Source: Sesamum alatum
Taxonomy: Eukaryota > Streptophyta > Magnoliopsida > Lamiales > Pedaliaceae
Direction: 5' to 3'
Length of the DNA: 64,000 nt
Assembly (NCBI GenBank): GCA_034509735.1
Contig: JACGWO010000006.1
Span: forward strand, 5,099,001 to 5,163,000
Positions 12,301 through 25,080 of the stretch are shown one piece after another. Positions within the stretch are counted from its first letter, which is position 1; each line of letters begins with the position of its first letter. The notes beneath the pieces were generated by a model that saw only the letters and a list, made by a program, of their open reading frames with translations, was not told the origin of the DNA and made no database searches. Both the position numbers and the translations under genes were made by a program.

Positions 12301-15300
12301 AATTGATCTTCTCTCTGAGGTCATTGTCTTGCTTAATCTCTTACATCCTATTTTTTCTCTCTCTATTTAAGCGTGTTTGAAATGACTTTATGCAGTTAAG
12401 ATGATCAGGATTTCTGTTTTCTGTCAAATGTCGGCACTTGTAACTTTCATGGCCTTGTACCTGCAGATCGCTGGAGCATCGTTATTTGGCATTTTCTTAT
12501 CTAGATATGAACCAGTGACGTGCTTAAAGCTGGCTGCTAGCTTGATGATATGTTCACTGCCTGTTGTGGTAGTATATAGCTTTGTTGTTCTCCCTGTGCG
12601 CGATTGTGAGATAATTTTCTGATGTTCTTACTCTCTGACCTAGGTTGTTCTCACATCTTTAACCAACTGGCTTTCTTCCGGAGTCCTGGACCATGCCAAA
12701 TGTCCACATACTGGCTGCGGATGTTCCTCTGCAGGATCTATCTCAGATAGTGAAAATATATGTAAATTTAACTGTTCATTGTTCCTTTTGGTTGAGAGTT
12801 CTTTCTTATTGTGTACACTGATTCCGCCTTTCTTGTGCATAGTGGGTTCAAGTATAGAAGCTATCAAGCATGGATGGTTTGAATACATTCAGCAACCAGT
12901 TCTACCGGCAAGCCTTGCTTATGTGTTACTCTACTTCAATGTTGTTCTCGCTCCTGGTGGTTTGATGACTGCTTTCTTGACTCAGCATGGTATGGCTACT
13001 AAAATATTGTCTGGACTCTTCGGCTTGTGCAACTGGTTTCGTAGGTGGCCTTTGCCAGTATATGGATTCAAACAGAACTTCTTAATCCATGCCTGTTGGT
13101 CTTGACTCAAAATCTAGAGTTTCTTAGATTTTGTATCTATTATTTGTTGCATGTCAGATTTGGTTTACATGAAGGGGGAACATTAGAAAATACACCGTTT
13201 TAAGCTGAAAAATGGTCTTGTAGAGATGCACAAAAACATAGGATGCCAATGATCCAAATGACCCATGGCAATTCAAAATGTCAATTTTGTTTGCCACACG
13301 ACAAGGAACTAATTAACCAGTAAAGCACTTCCAAATTTTGTGTACGCATATCAGTTAGTGAATTGCAAGGTCAAGCATCGATGCCGCTTACCTTAAGTAG
13401 AAATTTTCACTTAAACAATAAAAGTTATCTGGGGTTTGTATTTGGATTTTGTGCCAATGGTTGTAAGCGGTAGACAACCTGCTATCATTATATGGTTTGT
13501 GGTGTTATTTACTGATCCCATGGAAATGCGTGGAATGGTGTTTTCTAGCTTTCTTTCAAGCCATCAGCAACTCTGAATGTTAAGAGAACGGGATTCTAGT
13601 TGATGAATTAGTGTTTTTGAAGTGTTTTCTTTGAATTTCAGGAGCTTTATTTTTAATTGCCATGGTAAACACCAAGTTTATGTGAACTTTATCTTAAAAT
13701 TGATTCCAGGATGGCTCCACTGGGGACCTCTGGGAGAAGAGAGCTAGGGAAATCATGGAAAATTACCTAGTAGCTGGGAGTATACGTTTAATTTCATTAA
13801 TTACAGAAGGTGGAGTCCCTGTGTTTAATGAAGTTATGTTTACAAGTGGCCACTCAGGTGATTGAGGTGGGTATCCTGTGACATTAGATAAGTATCAGAA
13901 GTTGCTTATATGGCTTCAGAGGAAGATGTGAAACAATTCCTAGAAAGGCTACATTGGTCTTTGCATAGGGATTGGAGAACCATCATTATATAGCAAGTTG
14001 AAGATGCTAAACACCCTCTAGTTTCTGCTAGTCTAAACCAGTGCAACATCTCATATAACCTGAGCACAAGAAGTTGATGGTGAAATGCTTCCGACATGTT
14101 ACTTCTGTTAGTCAATGGGTATGAATGGGTGAAATGGAGGAAGTTCAGAGCTTTATAGGTAGTTTGATATTGATAGGTAGTACAAATTGAGACAGCTTTG
14201 CTTACATGTTGGTATTGTATAAAAGGATGTGTATGCACCTCTGTCCTCTCGGTAGGGAAATCCTCTTGAATCCCAGTTCTAGTAGAAAAACTTCGTGTTG
14301 GTTATCAAAAGAATGGATCAGATGGTATGACATGGAAAGAGGTTGGGATGCTCCTGTAGTTGTTACCTATCACTTGAGTGATTCAGTGGACTTTGACTCT
14401 AATAGGATAGTGAAAGAGGCCAACTTACATGCATGTGCTCTGATCTCTGTTTTTGTACTGATTTCTTTCCTCCCTACGAAATATGGAAGTATGATTCTCG
14501 AGATACTTAAACTTTGCCTTCCTGGAAAAAATGGAAGTCTTTATATTGATGTGTTTAAGATTGTTACAGGTCTAAATCCTTCAATTATTGGAGGCTTCAG
14601 TGGATTGTGTGCTTTCATGGGCGTCGCTGCAACATTTGTGTCTGCAAAAATGGTTGAGCGGCTAGGCATACTAAAGGTTTCCCTTGCTATAAGTATTTGC
14701 TTTTCTGTTGAAAGAATTTCTATTGTTGTTGTCAATTGTTTGTCCTAATCCTAAATTTCTTGCTCCAGGCTGGAGCAGCTGGCCTGATCTTTCAGGCTGC
14801 ACTTCTAACCATTGCAGTTGCGGTGTATTGGTTCGGTTTTCTTTCTCAGAAGATTCCACTTGTATTCTTCTTGTGCTTAATTGTGAGTTCCTTTCTATAT
14901 TTTCATCTGTAATTTGATATACATGAAATTTGTGAATGAATCCAAGTGTGTTCTAGCACTGATCTTTTGAGTGATTACCAACACAAGCACTGAATTACAA
15001 GCATAAGTAACTGTTTACTAAACTTTAGTTGTGTACTAATATGTAAAGCATCATATTGTAGGACGTTTTTTGTTGTGTGGGTATCGAGTCTCACATCACA
15101 AGAATGCATATACTTGTGGTGTGCCTCTAAGATAACTATAAATCCAATTGTTATATCCTTGTTTACACAATGTAGGTTATTTGCTTATCATAGTTTTGTA
15201 TATTTACATATCATAGTTTTAGGTATTATATTTATGATGTTTCATAGTTGGGTTTGTCATTATGTTTATCTTATAACTTGCTTTGAGCGAGGCTTCCCTC

Positions 15301-15872
15301 ATTTATGATCTATCCACTTACACTTTTTTTTGTCTATACAAGTTTGCTTCTATGTTGTTTGTGCGTCCTAAAGTTGCTATTGCAACTATCCGATAAATTA
15401 TTGTTTTTGAGCTTGATGTATTTCCTCCTGACAGGTGTTGTCTAGATTGGGCCACATGTCATATGATGTTGTAGGGGCACAGATTTTACAAACTGGGATC
15501 CCTGCATCTAAAGCAAATCTTATTGGGACAACAGAGGTCTCATTTGCCAGTTTAGCAGAGTCAGTAATGCTAGGGGTTGCAATAATTGCAAATGATGTCG
15601 CGCATTTTGGTTTTCTGGCAATGCTGTCGCTTCTGTCAGTAGTGGGGGCAGCTTGTTTATACTGTAGTTGGTTGAAGAACCCAACTGATATTCAAAGAAG
15701 TCTCTTTTTCTTTTTGAGCCACATTTTCCATGTAAGTAGAGAATTTTATGTTCTTGTATTTGTACTTGTTTTCGTTGATTGGTCAATTTTGACATGCCTG
15801 CCAAGTGTGATATTGGATGGTTGCTGCAAAAAAAAGGATATGAGGAACAAATCGAAGAGAAACTGGTTTTAG
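9274..15872 (+). CDS. IREG3: Ferroportin-family transporter, SLC40A3/IREG3 (MAR1)-like, plastid type
   Basis: Thirteen exons join in frame: 9274-9407, 10663-10870, 10982-11045, 11596-11720, 11801-11890, 11970-12146, 12245-12319, 12467-12568, 12644-12761, 12843-12989, 14570-14676, 14769-14882, 15435-15872. All introns are GT-AG, and the product is 632 residues. Residues 1 to about 110 are Ser/Arg-rich and acidic-poor at the front ([18 protein letters not shown]), a likely transit peptide. From about 136 onward there are some ten hydrophobic helices of the ferroportin fold, with [50 protein letters not shown] and [19 protein letters not shown] Cys/His/Gly stretch (CPHTGCGC) sits in the central loop. 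The Arabidopsis homologue MAR1/IREG3 acts in organelle membranes, affects iron homeostasis and lets aminoglycosides into plastids (established knowledge). The ATG at 9,274 is the first in-frame AUG. The C-terminus may be frameshifted (see findings). Confidence 0.9.
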
Positions 15873-18573
15873 ATGCTCCATAGATTCATTTTATACAGCT
15901 GCGGCCTACTAGGTGGCCTGCTTATCTTCTTGAGATATACATTTAAATAGAAGTTTTATAGTGCTGTAAAAAGTTAAATTTTCAAGTCAGAAAAAATAAG
16001 GCCTATTGGTTTAAAATTGTAGAAACCTGAAATCTGGAGAAAAACTCAGCAAAAGGAAATGATTTTGGGGTATATATATTCATTCGTGGTTAGTGTTTGA
16101 CTTCATCTTGTTGGTTCGACTTGGAATTGAGGTTTTACAAGTGAACAACGGGATTGCACATATGGTGACATGGTTTCAAAGTTGAATTCTTATATAAGTT
16201 TCTGTACGGTTTTTGGATTTCTGATATTAGTTTGATGTTGCATTATTTGAAAACACCAAAGATTAGTTCTCAGGAAATGAATTTTCTTAATTAAGTTTTG
16301 AGGTTGGAGAATGAATCAGGGAAAACAAAAGCAACTGGCTGTGTTTTGGAACAAGAAAATGAGCAAGTCCATTCTGAGTTTCTCAGCGTTCCTTTTGCAT
16401 TTTGAATAGTGATATGGAGATCTAAGACAAATTCAATAAAATATTTTTCAAATAAGTCTTAAAAATTTATGTTCTTAAGAACTGAATTGCTATTGTATTT
16501 GTGGGGTAAATTGGTTTGCATGTCTGAGTGAAGTTTGCTAACTCATTGTTGTACTCTTGTGCTACAGCTGCAAAAGAGCTAATGTAGCTAATTGACTGAA
16601 ACAAGAATTCATACTTCAGGGGCTGTGATCTCAAAGGAGCCCAAGGTATTCGTTCTTCCTGCCACTTGGTTGCATGCTCCTTGGCAATATTAGACGACAA
16701 ATTGATAGAGATTGAATATCATTTGTACAATATATAAGTAGTCAGATGGCAACTTTGAAGCATGTAGCACTCATATCTGCGTTTTCCCACATAGCGAGTT
16801 ATTCAAAATACTCTTTCCATACTAAGGCAGGCATGCTGTGTATACGATCAATTGCTTTCTGAAGAATTGACCATAAAATGCAATTTTCTTGGCTTATCCA
16901 ACTGATTCTCGAGTCAAGTTACATATTCTTTTGCAGCATCATAATCTAGCTTATTGTATTTGATATAGACCTTTACAAGTTAACAATGCAGTTTCCCTAG
17001 TAACTTTTGTCAGGGCCTGACCAGAAATAGTTTATGTTGCACTTAATGTGAAGGTAGGATGTTGCTGAATGCTGAGTGACAGAAATGGCATATACACATT
17101 TCACCGGTAGATGAGTCTTCAAGTTCATTTGCATCACTATTCATCTCTGATATTCATTATCTCTGGTTACGGTTTGGATATAGTTTGTTTTGCTCGACCA
17201 TAGCATCTAGAGAACTATCCTTCACTTCTTAAATCTCCCTTGATCATGGATTTTGAATTATGATTATTAAATACCAGTCGTCAAGATAGATATACCATAC
17301 GGTTAATTCTTGAAAGATGGCAGCCTCATTGGAGACGCCGAACTGGCAGAGTGCTCTTGAATTAAAGATAATTTTTCAGGTGCTGCATTAAAGATCACTT
17401 AACAATCTGTTGTGGACCACTTCTTTACTGTCAAACAATAGTTGTAGTAGTCTTTTTCTTCTCCTTCTCCTGCTGCACATGATATAACCGTTACTGCTGC
17501 TGCTGCTGCTTTCATAATGTTTACCTGTAGGATCTGAAAGGTGCATGTTTCATTAAAGTTCCATGAGTAAATTTTGCATAGGGTCCTCTTGTGCTTGGTG
17601 GTTAACATCTTTATTAGCATTAGTCGATTCTACTCCACATGCAGGTGGCGCGAAACTAAAAGTTTCGATGTGATTAGTCTGGACGAACGTACGTTGGGAC
17701 AAGGTAGTAATTTGTCATGTACCTTCTTTGTGCTCAATGTTTTGTCAAGTATGAAGTCTCTTTGTTGATACTCTTCGTATATTCTACGTCGTATGTATAT
17801 TCGATGGCCTCGTCTGATTCATGTGATAGGATTAGGCACGATGAGATTGGGTGGGATGAGAAATGGAATGATAATTAATTCCATCCTCCATAATATGTTG
17901 TTTGGTTTGACGTATATCCGGGCTCGAATACTATGGACCAAACATGTGATTATGCATGAAGGATAATCTTATCATGTATAATCACACAAGGAAATGAGGC
18001 CCATTTGTATAAACTTTATGTAATTTGTTAATTTAAAATAGACATGTCTGAGCTGGATCTTGTTAGGGAAGGATCTTGTTTGTTCCAGGGGCGATTACAA
18101 CGACTTTTTCTGGGAAAATTAGTGTAAATTATACAAGATTTCCTTTGTCCAAAATTCCAACTGTTAAAAAAATTAAATGATTGATGTATAAAGGACTAAA
18201 TTACTCACTTAAAAGTAAGAAAAGAAATATTTAATGTTATTAAAGGATGATCAAAATTAATTCTCTCCAACTTTTCTTCCAAGCCAATGAGGAGATATAT
18301 AATGGTTAGGGGGGGGAAATTAATTACCCTCATTCCCTAAGGTCTGGTTTGTTAATTACACGTAAATTCTCTGTGTGGTTGGAGAAATTATATCTAATAC
18401 CTTGGAGCTTTATTCCTGTCTATAAAAAGTTCTTTCGTTAGTCAAATTTACTGAATTTGTTGATATAAAGCAAAAAAAAAAAAATGAATGAAATAATATT
18501 TCTCATCGATTGATTATCCTGGCTTATTGTCGGTCTAAAAATATTTTTTTATTGAGCCAAACTACTTCGCATA
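15873..18573. other. Gene-free flank downstream of the IREG3-like gene
   Basis: The first few hundred bases are probably 3' UTR (no single poly(A) signal can be chosen). A short CTG run lies near 17,490-17,515. Positions 17,825-18,010 show weak inverted ends (GATGAGATTGGG / ATGAGGCCC) resembling a short TIR element. The short frames at 16,467-16,700 and 17,399-17,768 have no recognisable domain, and I do not call them genes. Confidence 0.4.
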
Positions 18574-18751
18574 TCTATACTATATATAAAGGAAATGCAT
18601 TTTTCACTCACAAACGGTGGTTAATGATACCGCGACACCAAATTTTTAGTTATGCATTGCTTTTTATATATTTTTTTTCAATATTTGCAATAATTTTAAT
18701 ACGTGTAATATTATTTTTATGCACGTAAGGACAACGTGCCACGACGGTTAG
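18574..18751 (+). mobile_element. Helitron-like fragment
   Basis: Starts TCTATACTATATATAAAGG after an A and ends GTGCCACGACGGTTAG before T, resembling the Helitron 5' and 3' signatures seen elsewhere in the window. The final CTAG is degenerate (TTAG). Non-coding, 178 bp. Confidence 0.4.
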
Positions 18752-19829
18752 TATTTTCAAATATTAATGCATGTAGGTGTATATCTTCCACTGTTATAAG
18801 ATTTTGGTCATAAAAGATTTATTTGGCTTGCAATAAGTTAGTAATAAGTCAATCAAAGGATAAATATTGATTTTTATTAAGTTTTTTCTTAATATAAAAA
18901 TTCGGTAAAATTTTGACTAACGGAGGGATTCAATTTGTTAGATGGACACAAATCTTAAAAATTAAAATTACAAAATATCTATGTGTAATTACACCAAATT
19001 TCAGAAGAGAAAAATGTAATTATCCTTAATGGTCATATCATCTAAAACTGACACGCATCAAATCAACTCCTCAACTATAAAATGTTGGGCCTAGGTGTTC
19101 CTTAAAAGAATATATACATGGTTATCATATTTTTCTTTTTCCATTTTTTGTACGGAGGACTCTTTTTTTTTTTGTTAATAAATATATCACTATCATTTAT
19201 GTTAAATATCTATATCTATAATCAAAATTTATTATTAAAGTAGAATAACATATCGTGTATTGATGGAATTTGAATCCATACTTTTAGAGTGATGAGATTT
19301 CAACTTAGTCAATTAAGTTGGACCTCGTTGGCGTATCAAACTCTTTTTGAGAGTCGATGTTGGAACATGCGATGGTTATTATGGGCGTGATTTTTGGGGG
19401 GACTTAGGTTTGTGGTAACTGGACGTACCGTCACTGGTGTTGGGAGTATTGTAATTGGTATGGGGCTCCAAAGGATTCCATGACGGAAAAACACGACTTC
19501 TGTTCACACAACCCGAAATGCTTATTAGAGTTGGGAATTTAATAGTAGACAACAGATGATGACATGAATGAGTCGCACTCCCATTTATACCAAAGTGCTT
19601 TTACCAACAACAAACAAACATTATTACTTATCGCATTGCCTCCCTCAACACATTGATCTCTCAACTCATTTTTTTTCTTTTTTTTTTCACTGATGGGATT
19701 GATGTCTTTCAGTCTGCCCTCTTATTATCCCTCGTTTCCTTCTATTTAAAAAAAAAAAAAGAAAGAAAAAAATTAGGATTTGAATTTCGGGGACAATTAC
19801 GTTTACACTCTATATCTATGGTTGTTTAT
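18752..19829. other. AT-rich intergenic stretch
   Basis: No gene is visible. A tRNA-like sequence lies within it at 19,262-19,335. Fragments near 18,940-19,030 carry one arm-like end of a palindromic repeat (AAAATGTAATTATCC). The open frame at 19,653-19,886 is low complexity and spans a repeat boundary. Confidence 0.35.
19262..19335 (-). repeat. tRNA-like sequence, probable SINE fragment
   Basis: On the minus strand a B-box-like GGATTCAAATTCC lies about 50 bases after CCAACTTAATTGACTAAG. The arrangement resembles the promoter part of a tRNA-derived SINE, but neither a full cloverleaf nor a TSD is evident. Confidence 0.3.
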
Positions 19830-20084
19830 GGGGTTAAATGCAATTTGCCCTCTGTGTTAAGTAAAAGAGCAATTATCCCCCTGTGAAAAAATAACTAGCA
19901 ATTTTACCTCCCTGTGTTATTCAAAATGCAGCAAACAACCCCCACATAGGGGTTTTCTGTTCCTTTTTAGGGGTTTTTTGCTCCAATTTTTAAAATACAG
20001 GGGGTAAAATTTGTTATTTTATTTTTTTCACAGGAGATTTGTGCACATTTTGCATATCACAAGGGGGTAATTGCATTTTTCCCC
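19830..20084. mobile_element. Palindromic MITE (CCCTGTG family)
   Basis: Left end GGGGTTAAATGCAATTTGCC mirrors right end GGTAATTGCATTTTTCCCC. Internal words CCCCCTGTGAAAAAATAA and the inverse TTTTTTTCACAGGAG pair across the centre. The same family is at 36,921-37,182. The flanks GTTGTTTAT and TTTGTTTAC are similar, compatible with a worn 9-bp TSD. Confidence 0.6.
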
Positions 20085-20581
20085 TTTGTTTACGTAAGAC
20101 TTTTACTTTTTTTAATAATTATACATACGCGCACGAAAAATGTCAACATTATTTATATAAATTACTCATTGATTTTTTGAAAAGTACACATATATCGCCA
20201 CCCAAAATGTCAAACATCATCATACAAACTATCCTTTGTTTTTAATGGTAGAATGATTTATGTAATTGTGTAGAAAATAAAGGTGATTTATGTAAATAGA
20301 CTAGAAATTTTGAGTGTAAATGTTAATTTCAGATTAAACTACATTTTGTGGTTAGATCTATTTATGTTCATTGTACGTATTAATTAATAATGTCACTAGT
20401 AATAATATTAAATTTCACTGTCCCAAGTACTATGAAACTACTACTCTGTGTGTAATAACTTATTTTCCCTATATTTCTTTTAGTATTAGATATTAATAAA
20501 CACACTATGTATTTGTTCAAATTATTTACCGTGTACTTACAAAATTACCGATCAATATAATACTCATATTCATATAGAAAA

Positions 20582-20990
20582 TCAAATTTGATGCGGCATA
20601 CGATGCGAGTATTATTCTGTTACGTGAGATATTGTTCGCTCTGACTTTTTATTTAGGACTTACGATTTTATTTTTAAAAATGTATCTCACTAGGAAATGA
20701 GGAGTCGGGGTTGTGGGATGTGTGCCTACATCATTAGGCTACTAGATAGAGGGGTTAGGGACAGACACATGACTTATTGTCACATACAGCGCCAAATGAC
20801 GCGTCGTGCAACGCGATCGGTATCTCATTGCATGAAGTATTGTCCGTTTTAATTTTGTATGAGTTTCATGATTTTATCGTGAAAAAGTATCTCATTAGGG
20901 AGAGAAGAATTTCAAACTTATAAACTGCTTAAATTTCTTATTTTCAATCAATGTGAAACACGTGCCTACGTGAGAGCCCATAATTGAAAA
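20582..20990. repeat. Two diverged copies of a dispersed repeat
   Basis: Copy one (about 20,592-20,760) and copy two (about 20,799-20,990) share the order GATATTGTTCGCT / AGTATTGTCCGTT, then ACGATTTTA / ATGATTTTATCGTG, then TATCTCACTAGG / TATCTCATTAGGG, then a late TGCCTAC. A third, GC-richer copy is at 24,905-25,080. The repeat is non-coding and its class is not recognised. Confidence 0.45.
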
Positions 20991-21079
20991 TATCCATTTT
21001 TACTAATTAAGTCAACAAGTATATTTATTTTTCTAAAAGAAAAATGACTAACTTTAAGAATTGAAAAAAGATAGAAAAG

Positions 21080-21106
21080 AAAAAAAAAAAAAAAAAAAGA
21101 AAAAAC
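21080..21106. repeat. A-rich homopolymer tract
   Basis: An almost uninterrupted run of adenines within a longer purine-rich segment, directly seen. No associated element was identified. Confidence 0.6.
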
Positions 21107-21236
21107 GTCTATCAATTTTCACATCGGTGGAAGAAAGAAAGACAGATTTAATTTCATTTCAGTGAGTGCATTTGGCTCACAGTCAATCACGTGAAGCAAT
21201 GCACTATGCTAACATATCTCTATATATATATATATA

Positions 21237-21523
21237 CTAGTCGTGATACGTTGTTTTTGTGTGTATAAAATAAATATTTTTTTATGCTTTAAAATATATT
21301 ATAAATAAGAATAAAATATATAAACTAACACATTACATTAAAAAAAAAAGAATGAAAGAAACAAAAAACTAATTTATCAATTAATATGAAATTTGAAAAG
21401 TTGAATAAAGTAGTTATCTTATTAGTTGAGGGTTATTTTTGGCATTACAAAAAAGTTGGTGCGGCGATGTCATTAACCGTCATTTGTGAGTAAAAAAGGA
21501 ATTTTTTTATATAATAGTATAGA
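21237..21523 (-). mobile_element. Non-autonomous Helitron, 287 bp
   Basis: Minus-strand reading starts TCTATACTATTATATAAAAA (after A) and ends CGTATCACGACTAG (before T), the canonical TC...CTAG between A and T. The interior shares AAGAAACAAAA/AAAGAAAC words with the element at 2,051-2,529. No coding capacity. Confidence 0.6.
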
Positions 21524-21852
21524 TATATATATATATATATATTCGATTTTTATTAATTTTGAGTTGTTTAAAGAAATTATTTTTTAGTAACAAAACATGA
21601 ATTGATTAAAAAACTTTCAAATGTATTTTTATTATATAAAATGACTGTATTTTTAATTTTTTTATTAATAATAATCTACTTATGAATATTTAAAATTAGT
21701 AAAAGTTATTTAAAAAACTATCAAGTCTAGTCAATTATTTATGTTATTCTTGGTTTCTTTCATACAATTAAATAAATGTGATAAAAATCTTGAATTATGC
21801 AGTTACATAGAATACTGTACTCTGATAGCTAGTGTGTATTTTTTCTTGAGAG

Positions 21853-22120
21853 AATTACATTACACCCCTGATCTATGATATATTTACACAAATTACATTG
21901 TTGTTTTGTGTAATTGCAGAAATCACTCGCATTTAAAAAACATGAATAATTTGTGTAATGATATTGACATTTTTGGAGGTGTATATGTAATTTTTCAAAA
22001 AGCAAGATAATTTTATGTAGATGGAGTGGACATTTTAGTGAGTGTATGTTGTAATTTTCTTAAAAGCAAGAATGATTTGTGTAAATAGACCATACGTAAG
22101 GAGTGTAAATATAATTATTC
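21853..22120. mobile_element. Palindromic MITE (GTGTAAAT family)
   Basis: Left GAATTACATTACACCCC mirrors right GGAGTGTAAATATAATTATT, and TTTACACAAATTACATTG pairs with GATTTGTGTAAATAGACC. It is non-coding. A related copy is at 33,438-33,628. Confidence 0.5.
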
Positions 22121-22829
22121 CTTTTCTTTTTTCATATTAATGGCATCTCATAAATGCATGTTTTTTTCTATTCAAATAAAGGTTGATAGTTGAATTTCTA
22201 GAGTTAGATTATTATTTAATTAAAGTCAATATATATTATTTTACATAGTAAGATGCATGGTGTTGTTGACTATAATTAGACCTATTTTGACTCAAATTCG
22301 ATTTTTTTTTTTATGACATATTTGTTTTTGATGATAAAGTAATGTGATCTTTGAACAATAAAATACAAATTATAGTTATAAAAGCATTTAGAGATGATTT
22401 AAAATATTTCACAAAGTTATAGTATACATATACAAGATCGTGTTCAAATAAGAAATTAAAGCGATAAATAACTAAATTTAGCTATGTTAAAAACTGATGA
22501 TAATGATTAACATAATTATATAGCATCAGCAAAAAATAAAATAAAATAATTGAATTTATGCTACATTAAGTATTTTATGAACTGAGTATAATAATCATCA
22601 CATATTGTTTTATTTTTAAACAATAATATATAATAATTATCTAACTATTTGGTACCTAGCGTAGCATCTACATGACATAACATCCTAAAACACCAAAATC
22701 AAGGTCCTAAAAATCAATGCCTCTTTTGCAGTTTTTTTATCATCATTACATATGTTTTACGTTAAATTATAGTCATCTTTCTTGAATTTTTATCATGATC
22801 ATAATATATTATTGTTGTTTGAAAAATTA

Positions 22830-23222
22830 CAAATACATCATTGATTTTAACGTCTGCCTAACAACGAGCATATTCCTTTAGCTTCCGTTAGATTTACATC
22901 TAATTTTTATAGTGAACCGACCAAAATGTCATTTTGGATTATGAATTGTAACTATATATTTATTTTTAAATTTTTTGAAATATTTTATGGAGTAATATGC
23001 CTTATGTATTAATAATTACTTTACCCATTCTTAATTTCTTTTATATATATTATTAAATATATTTTTTCAAAAATCAGTAAGAATAAAGTAGTAAATCCCG
23101 TATCATCGTTTGAGGACTACATAATTATTTTTCAATTAAATGGGGTATTTATAGTTTTCCAAACTATAAAAATGTATTCGTAATTGTGGCAAACCTTTAA
23201 AAAGCCAGCCGTAATTTACCCT
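22830..23222. mobile_element. Palindromic MITE (GTAAATTAC family), left end worn
   Basis: Right end AAAGCCAGCCGTAATTTACC and internal GGTATTTATAGTTTTCC pair with diverged left-arm words (GAAAAATTACAAATAC). Same family as 48,389-48,786 and 5,740-6,156. Non-coding. Confidence 0.45.
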
Positions 23223-24272
23223 ATATTTTAGATAAACTTAAGAAGTCTTCTGTCTTCTCTTCTTACAACAACAAAATCTGGAAATTAGTAAAAAGAATTT
23301 GCACTTTTTTTAATAAAAAATGGAACAAAGACAAGTACGTAGTAAATTGGAACTAGGTAGCTAATGTTATTTTATTTTTAAGTCTATAAGTTAAAGTTAA
23401 ATATTTTAATCATAGCAGATTCCTAAATTTCGAAGCAAGTGAAATTGACTTCACTTGCTTCAAAAATGCTTTCTGCAATGGACAAAATTTTAGGGCACGA
23501 AAAAAAGTGTCACTTGGGCCTAAACTAGGAGCATGCTACTATGTACACATCAATATATGTACAAAAACTTTACTCAAAAAATATAAAAAATTAAAAACTA
23601 GATGATTTCGACTTCAATCACTATCTCAGATCAAAGCAACGGTTTCTGAACCAAGGAGATGCTTAAAAATAATTTTATATGTTCTTTTTTTTGTAAGAAA
23701 AAAATAAAAAAAATTACTAGTACCAATTCCGATCACCGTCACAAAGTCGGAGCAATGCCCTCAAAACCATATGTTCCTTATTCTTGTAAATTCATATTAT
23801 TTACCGACACATCTTGTATCGGCAGGGGAATCGAATTCTCAACTACTAGTAGATTTTACACAAGCAAAGCCAAATATCGCTAAGGTTATATTCAAGTTGA
23901 TAGTTTTAGATGTGAGGAAGGGATCCGGATATAAGATTTCATATGGCTCCATATTACAAGAATTTAAAATCCATCATTATTTAACAAAATATGATTTAAA
24001 TTTAGAGTTAAAAAAATTAGAATTCTTTTAATTTATTCAAATAAATTCAAAAAAAATTATTATTAGATATTTAAAATTCATAACTTCAAATTCGTCAATT
24101 CACATGCAGCGTGAAAAAAAAAGTATTTTTTAATGGTTTAAAATAAGGGCTATAATTTTTAAAATGAATTTTCTTGAAATGTACATAGACTCTTGCTTGC
24201 AGTAATATCAATATAATTGATTTTCAAATATGATTGTCTAAAATAATATCATTAGTTAGCTATATATATAAT
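23223..24272. other. Intergenic stretch, no supported gene
   Basis: Open frames at 23,659-23,883 and 23,771-24,031 overlap each other in different frames and show no domain or codon-use signal, so I do not call them. The segment 23,700-23,960 is slightly less AT-rich than its surroundings and could be a remnant of something, but I cannot identify it. Confidence 0.3.
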
Positions 24273-24512
24273 TGGGTAAATTACAATGAGCCCTGCTAAA
24301 ATTTATCATAATTATAAATATTTTTTATTATTTAAAAAATTACAAATAATTCCTTTAAAATTAATGGCCGTCAAATAAGTACTTTCTCGTGACAGCTCAT
24401 TGTAGGGGTATTTTGTTAAATAATAATAAATTTCAAAAATATTTATAATTTTTTAAATAATAAAAAATATTTATAATCATAACAAACATCAGAAAACGTG
24501 CTATAATAATTT
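24273..24512. mobile_element. Short palindromic MITE (GTAAATTAC family)
   Basis: Left end GGGTAAATTACAATGAGCCC; internal AATATTTTTTATTATTTAAA is mirrored by TTTAAATAATAAAAAATATT, which makes a long stem. The right terminus is degenerate. Non-coding. Confidence 0.5.
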
Positions 24513-24904
24513 CACATCAAATCAAATGCTATTAGTTAGTAATTAATAATATTTGCAATATAAAGAGATTATTTATTGTAAGGCGTTACTTGGTGGAGAA
24601 GAGATTTGGGAAGATCCTATTTTTTTTTAAAAAAAAAAAAAACAATTGGAGAGAATTTGAGGGAAACAGTGCCCACTCCAATTCCCAAAAATAAAATAAG
24701 AAGTTGAACCCAACACAGAGCCCCACGCTTCTTACAAACACCTTGAGAAGACGCATTTCCACCCCCACCTCCAAATTTGCCTGCCTTTCCCAACTTTCTC
24801 TTCCATCAATCCCAAGAATTTATACATACATTATACGTATACTATAAAATCATAAATACACACATACTTCAAGTATTTTTTTTTTCAATTTTTAAAATTT
24901 TAAA

Positions 24905-25080
24905 TTCGATGCGACTTGACTTGATCAGTGCCCCGTTACGCAAGGTATTATCCATTATGGCTCTGTATGAACCTCACGATTTTGTCTTAAAAAGGCGCCT
25001 CGCTAGGAGAGGAGGCATTGGGCTTATAAGCCACTCAAACTCCTCGTCTGCGACCGACGTGGAACGCTTGCTACATTAAA
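24905..25080. repeat. Third, GC-richer copy of the ATTGTCC/CTCGCTAGG dispersed repeat
   Basis: Contains GGTATTATCCATTATGGCTC, CCTCACGATTTTGTC, GCGCCTCGCTAGGAGAGG and CCGACGTGGAACGC in the same order as the copies at 20,582-20,990. An open frame reads through it (24,777-25,079), but the repeat nature argues against a gene. Confidence 0.45.

Noticed and set aside
14206..14748. 180-codon frame in the IREG3-like gene region
   Set aside because: It reads from intron 10 through the true exon 11 (14,570-14,676) into intron 11. Only the exon part has family similarity; the intron part shows no domain.
24777..25079. 100-codon frame ending in a GC-richer segment
   Set aside because: The distinctive end is the dispersed repeat also seen at 20,582-20,990. 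The front is AT-rich filler.
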